Both the position numbers and the translations under genes were made by a program. From positions 1 through 5,064 of the forward strand of contig JAAZOE010000186.1 of NCBI GenBank assembly GCA_012797915.1: a stretch of 5,064 nucleotides of DNA, given 5' to 3'. Below are positions 1-4,485 of this stretch, piece by piece. This DNA comes from Candidatus Zixiibacteriota bacterium. GTDB lineage: Bacteria > Zixibacteria > MSB-5A5 > GN15 > JAAZOE01. The notes beneath the pieces were generated by a model. It searched no databases. It had not been told where the DNA came from and saw only the letters and a program-made list of their open reading frames with translations. How positions within the stretch are numbered: the first letter of the stretch is position 1; the number at the start of each line of letters is the position of its first letter.

Positions 1-956
1 CCCTGCGCCTGCAGGATGAAGATAGCGGCGGCGCCGATAAAAAGGGCCGTGCCGTTGAAGTAGATGGCCGCTGCGGGAGGGAGAACCAGGGCCGAGGCCC
101 GTTTGTCGATATCGTTCTTCGATTCGACACATTCCATCGTCACCGGCAAGGTGGCGGCGGATGAGGCCGAGGCCAGTCCGGTCAAGAGGGCCGAGGACAT
201 CCCGCCGGCATATTCCACCGGGTTCTTGCCGCCGAGGAATTTCAGGATCAGCGGCAGGACGACGATCGCCTGAAGACCCAGGCCGATGAGGACCACCATG
301 GCAAAACCGCCCACGGCGCCCAGTTCGGACCAGAAGCGATCCAGACCGCCGGCCGCGGCGATTTGGCCGGCGACAAGCCCGAAGACGCCCAGTGGAGCAA
401 ACCACATGATCAGGTGAAGCATCTTCATGAGGGCTTCGGTTAGGGATTCGATAACCGTGACCACCGGTTTTCCTTTGGGCCCGATCAGGGTCAGGACGCT
501 GCCGAAGAGGAACGCGAAAAGGGCGATCGGCAGCAGGCGAAATTCGGATATTGCCGCGAAAATGTTGGGGGGACATTGAGCAACCAACCAGTCGAGGAAG
601 GAGTAGGAGATTACCTGCGGTCCAGGCATGCCGGCTTTCCCAGCACCGATTCCCGGCTGCAAAAGATTGGCCAGGGCCATGCCGATGAGGACAGCCAAGG
701 CGGCGGTGGCCAGAAAATAAGCCAGGGTTTTGAGACCGATGCGGCCCAGTTTGCCAAGGGCTCCGAGGTTGGTGATACCCATGACAATGGCACACAAGAC
801 CAAGGGGACCGCAATCAGTTTCAGCGCATTCAGAAATATATCTCCCAAAAACTTAACCGGGAGCACTCCATTTCCGAACAGGACGGGGACGGCGATGCCG
901 AGAATCAGACCAATCACAATGGCGACAATCAGGTAGTTTCCCGTTCGATCGTACAT
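1..956 (-). CDS. Dicarboxylate/amino acid:cation symporter (DAACS family), 3' end cut by window edge
   Basis: Inner-membrane secondary transporter of the GltP/DctA/EAAT family, which takes up dicarboxylates or acidic/neutral amino acids with Na+ or H+. The frame gives 318 complete residues from the ATG at 956. An in-frame TAG lies 18 bases upstream and no other ATG lies between, which fixes the start. Visible family marks are an N-terminal membrane segment (about 8-27), the block LKLIAVPLVLCAIVMGITNLG (45-65, TM2), further hydrophobic segments at about 78-98, 141-158, 178-200 and 213-238, and the re-entrant hairpin HP1 with SASSAATLPVTMEC (263-276). The TM7 region follows at 292-305. There the usual sodium-binding NMDGT reads YFNGT (299-303), so two usual ligand positions are changed. 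HP2 and TM8, which carry most of the substrate-binding residues, lie outside the window, so the substrate cannot be named. Family assignment is firm; normal Na+ coupling is doubtful. Confidence 0.93.
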   Translation of the reverse strand, partial: MYDRTGNYLIVAIVIGLILGIAVPVLFGNGVLPVKFLGDIFLNALKLIAVPLVLCAIVMGITNLGALGKLGRIGLKTLAYFLATAALAVLIGMALANLLQPGIGAGKAGMPGPQVISYSFLDWLVAQCPPNIFAAISEFRLLPIALFAFLFGSVLTLIGPKGKPVVTVIESLTEALMKMLHLIMWFAPLGVFGLVAGQIAAAGGLDRFWSELGAVGGFAMVVLIGLGLQAIVVLPLILKFLGGKNPVEYAGGMSSALLTGLASASSAATLPVTMECVESKNDIDKRASALVLPPAAAIYFNGTALFIGAAAIFILQAQ

Positions 957-976
957 AGTATCAGAACCATCCTAGT

Positions 977-1006
977 ATTATGAAGTTGAGCTCAAAACAT
1001 AGGCAA
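977..1006 (-). promoter_or_regulatory. Possible sigma-70 promoter of the symporter gene
   Basis: Read on the minus strand there is TTGCCT (1006-1001), an 18-base spacer and CATAAT (982-977). Transcription would start near 970 and leave a leader of only about 14 bases before the ATG at 956. The nearest Shine-Dalgarno-like AGGA (974-971 on the minus strand) would then lie at or just before the start site. The -10 is fair and the -35 weak, so this is a tentative call. Confidence 0.3.
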
Positions 1007-1222
1007 TCCCAATATACATAGCAAGCCCTTTTTGCCGGCGGTCGGCCACGGACGGCGGTGATGGCCTCAAAAAGCCGATCAACGGGGAAAGACGCTCATA
1101 AGTTCTTACGGCCAAAGATGTAAGGCGAGTTTTCCGGCCGCCCTATACACAATCCCGGTTTAAGGCCGACCGGACGGCAATTGAATGGTGAGGGATGGGG
1201 GGGCGGCCCCATAGCTGGCTGG

Positions 1223-1251
1223 AAAAACCCTATAACTTTTGGGCGGTTTTT
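1223..1251. repeat. Inverted repeat AAAAACC / GGTTTTT
   Basis: AAAAACC (1223-1229) is exactly complementary to GGTTTTT (1245-1251), with 15 bases between the arms. As RNA from the plus strand it forms a short stem ending in a T run, so it could be a weak terminator. It has only two G:C pairs and no gene ends just before it, so a chance repeat is quite possible. Confidence 0.3.
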
Positions 1252-1339
1252 GACGGTTCGGGCTGGAATCAGCCGGGACGATAGGAAAGCGAGCATTTCT
1301 TCCAGGACGGGGCTCGGGACCGACCATGGATCATAAGCG

Positions 1340-1374
1340 GATGCCTGATAATGAATTACGGCTATTGAGGCATC
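1340..1374. promoter_or_regulatory. Candidate enhancer-type operator (inverted repeat GATGCCT-N21-AGGCATC)
   Basis: A perfect 7-base inverted repeat, GATGCCT (1340-1346) and AGGCATC (1368-1374), encloses an A/T-richer core containing a second small dyad, TAAT-GA-ATTA (1349-1358). Its centre lies about 98 bases before the start site implied by the sigma-54-like element at 1429-1445. That is the usual distance for binding sites of NtrC-type activators such as PilR. The dyad is seen in the sequence; the function is inferred from position only, and the motif does not identify the regulator. Confidence 0.35.
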
Positions 1375-1381
1375 TCGGGGC

Positions 1382-1411
1382 TTGGCCGGAAGCGGCAATC
1401 GGCCCGGCCGA
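1382..1411. repeat. GC-rich hairpin/dyad just upstream of the pilin promoter
   Basis: TTGGCCGG (1382-1389) pairs with CCGGCCGA (1404-1411): six Watson-Crick G:C pairs, one G:U and one U:A, with a 14-base loop. No T run follows, so it is not an intrinsic terminator. It ends 19 bases before the -24 GG of the sigma-54-like promoter and could be a protein-binding dyad or DNA structure in the promoter region. Confidence 0.35.
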
Positions 1412-1428
1412 AATAAACGCCTTTTGGT

Positions 1429-1445
1429 TTGGCATACATCTTGAA
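1429..1445 (+). promoter_or_regulatory. Sigma-54 (RpoN)-like -24/-12 promoter of the pilin operon
   Basis: TTGGCATACATCTTGAA compares with the RpoN consensus YTGGCACG-N4-TTGCW. The -24 GG is at 1431-1432 and the -12 G at 1443, with the required 10 bases between the dinucleotides. Mismatches are T and A for the C and G of CACG, and A for C in the -12 GC. Transcription would start near 1455-1456, giving a leader of about 27 bases that still contains the ribosome binding site at 1468-1474. RpoN control of pilin genes through PilS/PilR is known in Pseudomonas, Myxococcus and Geobacter. The changed -12 C lowers certainty. Confidence 0.45.
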
Positions 1446-1467
1446 ACCACCCTTCATGGAATTTTAT

Positions 1468-1474
1468 GGAAAGG
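1468..1474 (+). promoter_or_regulatory. Ribosome binding site that decides the PilV-like start
   Basis: GGAAAGG lies 8 bases before the ATG at 1483. The in-frame alternatives, TTG at 1429 and ATG at 1456, have no such sequence in front. The TTG also lies inside the sigma-54-like promoter. The 1483 start therefore gives the expected 10-residue prepilin leader. Confidence 0.7.
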
Positions 1475-1482
1475 CCATCGAC

Positions 1483-1845
1483 ATGAAACGGCGCATACGC
1501 AATGAAGAAGGATTTACGTTGCTGGAGGTGATGACCTCCATGCTGATCATGGTCTTCTCGCTGTTGATGTTACTGCATATGGCCATGATCGCGCTTGACG
1601 GCAACCGCTGGTCGTCGAAGACCACGTCCTGCGCCCAAGTCATGCAACAGAAGCTCGAGGAACTGCGCAACGTGACCGAGCCGGAATCCGGCCAGGACTC
1701 GATCGGCGAATTTTCCCGGTCATGGACGGTGACGACGGTGGGAACGCATCTGCGGCAGGTCGAGATCACCACGACGTGGGTCTCCCCCGATTCGCTGGCG
1801 CAATCCAATACCATCACCACCCTGATCAAGACCAACGCCATCTAG
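1483..1845 (+). CDS. pilV: PilV-like type IV minor prepilin
   Basis: A 120-residue minor pilin exported through the inner membrane, processed by the prepilin peptidase (PilD) and built into a type IV pilus or its priming/tip complex. The leader is MKRRIRNEEG. Cleavage is expected between Gly10 and Phe11 (G|FTLLEV), leaving the conserved Glu at mature position 5. A hydrophobic helix follows (about 11-37). The stretch CAQVMQQKLEELRN (50-63) resembles the amphipathic helix of PilV proteins, and the rest (about 78-120) is a short beta-rich part with one cysteine overall (Cys50). It is shorter than the Pseudomonas PilV (about 180 residues). It is first in a three-gene operon, and its stop overlaps the ribosome binding site of the next gene. 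The class III leader is certain. The PilV name rests on gene order and general resemblance; a GspI-type pseudopilin is the main alternative. Confidence 0.85.
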   Translation: MKRRIRNEEGFTLLEVMTSMLIMVFSLLMLLHMAMIALDGNRWSSKTTSCAQVMQQKLEELRNVTEPESGQDSIGEFSRSWTVTTVGTHLRQVEITTTWVSPDSLAQSNTITTLIKTNAI

Positions 1846-1849
1846 GAGG
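1844..1849 (+). promoter_or_regulatory. Ribosome binding site of the PilW-like gene, overlapping the upstream stop
   Basis: AGGAGG begins at the second base of the upstream TAG stop and ends 5 bases before the ATG at 1855. A terminating ribosome would sit on this site, so translation of the two pilin genes is probably coupled. Confidence 0.8.
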
Positions 1850-1854
1850 CGCCC

Positions 1855-2673
1855 ATGAAATCGATATTAAAATCCTCCGGGGGCATGACCCTGGTCGAAG
1901 TCCTGATCGCCCTCCTGATGACCGGCATCCTGACGGCGGCCATGTTCCGGGTGTATGTCAATCAACATCATGCCTGGATGATCCAGGATCGGGTGATCGA
2001 AATGCAGCAGAACGCCCGGGCGGCGGCGGACGAACTGGCCCGTCAGCTGCGGATGGCCGGGTACGAGCTGCCCAACAACCTGCCGCCGATCGTGGCCTTC
2101 GACACCAATCCGGACACGATCTACATTCATTATCAGTCGGCGGGGTGCAGCGCGCCGATCGACAAGACCATGCCGCAACCCTCCAGCGAATTGGACTGCA
2201 CCGGACCGACGGCGGACGTAAGCTGTTTCTATGTGGGGCAGGAGGCATACATCTTCGACCCCAACCTGGAAGCAGGCGAATTTTTCCCCATTTCGCACGT
2301 CCAGGTGACGCCGGGCAAGATTCAGCACAACACCCAGAAATTGTCGAAATGCTACCCCAAGGGGTCGATCATTCTGGCGCTGGACCGGATCAAGTACTAC
2401 GTCGACCAGTCGGACACGCTGCATCCGAAGCTGATGGTCCAGCTGGGCTCGTTCGATCCACAGGTCTATGCCGAAGATATCGTGGATTTGCAGTTTGATT
2501 ATGTGATGAAAAACGGCGACACCGTCGACGTGCCCGGCATCGCCAAGGACGTCCGAGCCATCGGCATCACGGTCCAGTCGCGGACGCCGCAGAAGGACGT
2601 CGAGTTCACGGCGACGCCGTATCGGTATGAAACCTATCAGTCCCGGGTCTATCTCCGCAACATGGGGACCTGA
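1855..2673 (+). CDS. pilW: PilW-like type IV minor prepilin
   Basis: A 272-residue minor pilin, probably a partner of the PilV- and PilX-like proteins in initiating the pilus and forming its tip. The leader is MKSILKSSGG, with cleavage expected between Gly10 and Met11 (G|MTLVEV) and Glu at mature position 5. The hydrophobic helix runs to about residue 35. PilW-type features are an amphipathic helix with ARAAADELARQLRMAGYEL (54-72), a late segment EDIVDLQFDYVM (207-218) and VRAIGITVQSRTPQKD (233-248). Four cysteines (98, 115, 124, 166) lie in the extracellular part and could form two disulfides. Length agrees with known PilW proteins (about 270-350). A perfect AGGAGG sets the start, and 13 bases separate it from the next gene. 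A GspJ-like pseudopilin is the alternative, but the following PilX-type gene favours PilW. Confidence 0.88.
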   Translation: MKSILKSSGGMTLVEVLIALLMTGILTAAMFRVYVNQHHAWMIQDRVIEMQQNARAAADELARQLRMAGYELPNNLPPIVAFDTNPDTIYIHYQSAGCSAPIDKTMPQPSSELDCTGPTADVSCFYVGQEAYIFDPNLEAGEFFPISHVQVTPGKIQHNTQKLSKCYPKGSIILALDRIKYYVDQSDTLHPKLMVQLGSFDPQVYAEDIVDLQFDYVMKNGDTVDVPGIAKDVRAIGITVQSRTPQKDVEFTATPYRYETYQSRVYLRNMGT

Positions 2674-2686
2674 TTGAGAGGACGGT

Positions 2687-4354
2687 ATGTATACGATGCT
2701 ACGCAATAACCGGGGTATCGCGCTGTTTGTCGCCTTGATGCTGACCCTGATGCTGTCGATCATCGGTCTGGGCATTATCAAGTCGTCCAACGATGAGGTC
2801 GCCATCGCCGGCAACGAGCTGAACGAGATGAAGTGTTTCTACGCGGCCGAGGCCGGGCTGGACAAGGTGACCTCGCTGATTCAATCGCAGTACGACACCA
2901 ACGAGCTGCCGCCGACGATCTCCCCGGCGGAGACGACCAGCATCGGCGGCATTTCCCTGTCGTACAGCACCAATCCCCAAGCGACAACAACCAGGACCTT
3001 GACCAAGGGAACGCTGGCGGGGATGAACGCCTTCGTGCGGCCGTACCAGATTCTGTCCACGGCGTACGACAGCAGCCACAACACGACCGTGGCGCTGGAG
3101 GAGTATTTTGAGGTGGCCAGTGTGCCGATTTTCCAGTTCGCCATTTTTTACGACAACGACCTGGAAATCGCCCCCGGCGCCAACATGGTCGTATCGGGAC
3201 GGGTTCATTCCAACGGCAATCTCTACCTCCAGAGCGAGTCCGGCGTCAGCCTCAGTTTCGATTCGTATATCACCGCCTACGGCGACATTCTGCACGGCCG
3301 CAAGCCGGGATCGGGCATGAGTGTCGCCAACGGCGACGTTCTCATAAAGGATATCGGCGGCACCTATCAAAGCATGAAGCAGGGAACCGGCTGGCTGGAT
3401 GCGGCCGACTCCTATTGGTACGACACGGCGGCGGCCCGCTGGGGCGGCCGAGTCCAGGACGCGGCTTTCGGCCAGGAGCGGTTGACCCTGCCGCTGGAAA
3501 ATCCCGACGATCCGCATACGCTGATTGACCGATATGACGACGGCAGCGGAACCTATAACAGCAGTTCCATGGAACTGGAAGCGGATCTGAAAATAGTGGA
3601 CGGCGTGGCCTTGTACAAGAGCGGCGGCAGCTGGATTGATGTCACCTCGGCGCTGACCACCTGCGGCGCTCTAAAAACGACCACGTTCTATGACATACGG
3701 GAGACGCAAAACGCCACCGTCTACGACATTGATGTCGCCAAACTGAGTACCTCGGGATATTTCCCGCCGAACGGCATCATGTACACCGCCGACGACGGCA
3801 GCGGACTGCGGGGGACTCGGCTGTACAACGCCACTTCGATCGGGGCTCCTTTCACGCTGGCCTCGGAAAACCCGGTGTACACGAAGGGGAATATCAATAC
3901 GACCAGCAAACAGCCGATGGCGATTATCGCCGATGCGCTGACCATCCTGTCGGGAAACTGGAACGACGGCACCTATTACACGACGAACACGGACAAGACC
4001 AAACGGGTGCCGACGAGCACCAGCGCCAATTTCTCATATATCACCGGGAACAAGAACAGCGCCGGCAGCGTCTACAGCGGCGGGCTGGAAAACCTGCCCC
4101 GCTTTCTCGAACACTGGACAGGCAAGACGCTGACCTACCGGGGTTCGATGATCAACATGTGGCTGTCGGAAAAAACCACCGGTATCTGGTCGGGGACGTA
4201 TTACTCGCCCCCGCAGCGTGATTGGCAGTTCGATACGGATTTGCTCGATCTGACCAAGCTCCCTCCCGGAACGCCGACGGTGCGGGCATTCATTCGGTGG
4301 GGCTGGAAACAGGTCAACGTCGGGTACACGGTGGCGACGATGACCGCGGAATAG
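2687..4354 (+). CDS. Large PilX-like pilus assembly protein with extended extracellular region
   Basis: A 555-residue protein whose first 65 residues match the PilX N-terminal type: NNRGIALFVALMLTLMLSII (7-26), then NELNEMKCFYAAEAGLDKV (43-61). It has the membrane helix of a pilin, but mature position 5 after Gly10 is Val instead of Glu, as in GspK-type tip pseudopilins. Some 490 beta-rich residues follow. Recognisable stretches are FQFAIFYDNDLEIAPG (149-164) leading into GRVHSNGNLYL (171-181), TTFYDIRETQNATVYDIDV (332-350), KQPMAIIADALTILSGNW (408-425), and a tail with GGLENLPRFLEHWTGKTLTY (465-484), YYSPPQRDW (505-513) and LPPGTPTVR (525-533). I recall this arrangement from PilX-like proteins of uncultured and deltaproteobacterial-type bacteria, where the long region has no assigned function. 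Pseudomonas and Neisseria PilX are about 160-200 residues. There are only two cysteines (50, 326). The chosen ATG has GAGAGGA (2676-2682) 4 bases upstream; ATG 2696 is possible. An intrinsic terminator follows. Confidence 0.85.
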   Translation: MYTMLRNNRGIALFVALMLTLMLSIIGLGIIKSSNDEVAIAGNELNEMKCFYAAEAGLDKVTSLIQSQYDTNELPPTISPAETTSIGGISLSYSTNPQATTTRTLTKGTLAGMNAFVRPYQILSTAYDSSHNTTVALEEYFEVASVPIFQFAIFYDNDLEIAPGANMVVSGRVHSNGNLYLQSESGVSLSFDSYITAYGDILHGRKPGSGMSVANGDVLIKDIGGTYQSMKQGTGWLDAADSYWYDTAAARWGGRVQDAAFGQERLTLPLENPDDPHTLIDRYDDGSGTYNSSSMELEADLKIVDGVALYKSGGSWIDVTSALTTCGALKTTTFYDIRETQNATVYDIDVAKLSTSGYFPPNGIMYTADDGSGLRGTRLYNATSIGAPFTLASENPVYTKGNINTTSKQPMAIIADALTILSGNWNDGTYYTTNTDKTKRVPTSTSANFSYITGNKNSAGSVYSGGLENLPRFLEHWTGKTLTYRGSMINMWLSEKTTGIWSGTYYSPPQRDWQFDTDLLDLTKLPPGTPTVRAFIRWGWKQVNVGYTVATMTAE

Positions 4355-4387
4355 ACGTCAATTTCTCGGCAGTGAGTATCCCGGCAA

Positions 4388-4426
4388 CGGCCGGCGGGAC
4401 CGAGGTCCCGCCGGCCGCATTTGTTT
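4388..4426 (+). terminator. Intrinsic terminator of the pilin operon
   Basis: CGGCCGGCGGGAC (4388-4400) pairs perfectly over 13 bases with GTCCCGCCGGCCG (4405-4417) around a CGAG loop, followed by the T-rich CATTTGTTT. It begins 33 bases after the PilX-like stop and ends before the promoter of the next gene, so it separates the two transcription units. Confidence 0.88.
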
Positions 4427-4440
4427 GCGCCGGCCGCATT
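4409..4440 (+). repeat. 13-base direct repeat CGCCGGCCGCATT beside the terminator
   Basis: CGCCGGCCGCATT occurs at 4409-4421, where it makes up the right side of the terminator stem, and again at 4428-4440, 6 bases later. The second copy can pair with 9 bases of the left arm (4388-4396), so it offers a weaker alternative stem. It probably arose by local duplication; no function is evident. Confidence 0.6.
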
Positions 4441-4450
4441 CGACAAAATC

Positions 4451-4479
4451 TTGATAATCGTCCCCGTCCTGCCTATCTT
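4451..4479 (+). promoter_or_regulatory. Sigma-70-like promoter of the pgsA-like gene
   Basis: TTGATA (4451-4456), exactly 17 bases, then TATCTT (4474-4479): five of six and four of six matches to the consensus hexamers. The expected start site, about 7 bases after the -10, is the A of the ATG at 4486 or a neighbour. There is almost no room for an untranslated leader. Its position between a strong terminator and the next gene supports it. Confidence 0.6.
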
Positions 4480-4485
4480 CGCTTT

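Larger units (their letters stand above)
957..1482. other. Divergent intergenic region without a convincing gene
   Basis: Separates the leftward symporter gene from the rightward pilin operon. I find no tRNA, rRNA, known riboswitch core or CRISPR repeats in it. The longest open frame (minus strand, 1398-1096) has a TTG start, no ribosome binding site and a proline-rich translation unlike any family I know. What can be seen is a tentative leftward promoter (977-1006), a run of seven G (1197-1203) beside a GC-rich stretch, inverted repeats at 1223-1251, 1340-1374 and 1382-1411, and a sigma-54-like promoter at 1429-1445. The right half looks regulatory; the stretch 1010-1220 remains unexplained. 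Confidence 0.6.

Noticed and set aside
64..273. Plus-strand open frame of 69 codons opposite the symporter gene
   Set aside because: Antisense shadow of the symporter HP1 region, with no recognisable protein features.
576..983. Plus-strand open frame of 135 codons opposite the symporter gene
   Set aside because: It is antisense to a firmly recognised DAACS gene; its Gln/Asp/Gly-rich translation is the usual shadow of hydrophobic codons on the other strand.
1261..1274. Small hairpin GGCTG-GAAT-CAGCC
   Set aside because: Only a 5-base stem with no T run or conserved context; expected by chance in GC-rich sequence.
1096..1398. Minus-strand open frame of 100 codons in the intergenic region
   Set aside because: TTG start, no ribosome binding site, proline-rich translation without membrane segment or family resemblance, and it overlaps the inverted repeats before the pilin promoter.
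1429..1482. N-terminal extension of the PilV-like protein from TTG 1429 or ATG 1456
   Set aside because: No ribosome binding site for either, the TTG is within the sigma-54-like promoter, and the extension would give an atypically long prepilin leader.
1020..1482. Cyclic-di-GMP (GEMM) riboswitch upstream of the pilin operon
   Set aside because: I looked because such riboswitches often precede pilin genes, but the conserved cores of the GEMM-I type (such as the CGCAAAGCC-like segment) are not visible.
1722..2498. Plus-strand open frame of 258 codons overlapping pilV- and pilW-like genes
   Set aside because: Out of frame with both pilins, Gly/Arg/Asp-rich, no start signal; the pilin frames carry class III leaders and family motifs.
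1867..2814. Minus-strand open frame of 315 codons across the pilW- and pilX-like genes
   Set aside because: Long only because of the high G+C third positions of the genes beneath it; Arg/Asp/His-rich composition, no domain, and it spans two well supported pilin genes and their ribosome binding site.
2699..3517. Minus-strand open frame of 272 codons inside the pilX-like gene
   Set aside because: Same cause: antisense shadow with skewed Arg/Gly/Val composition and no recognisable motif.
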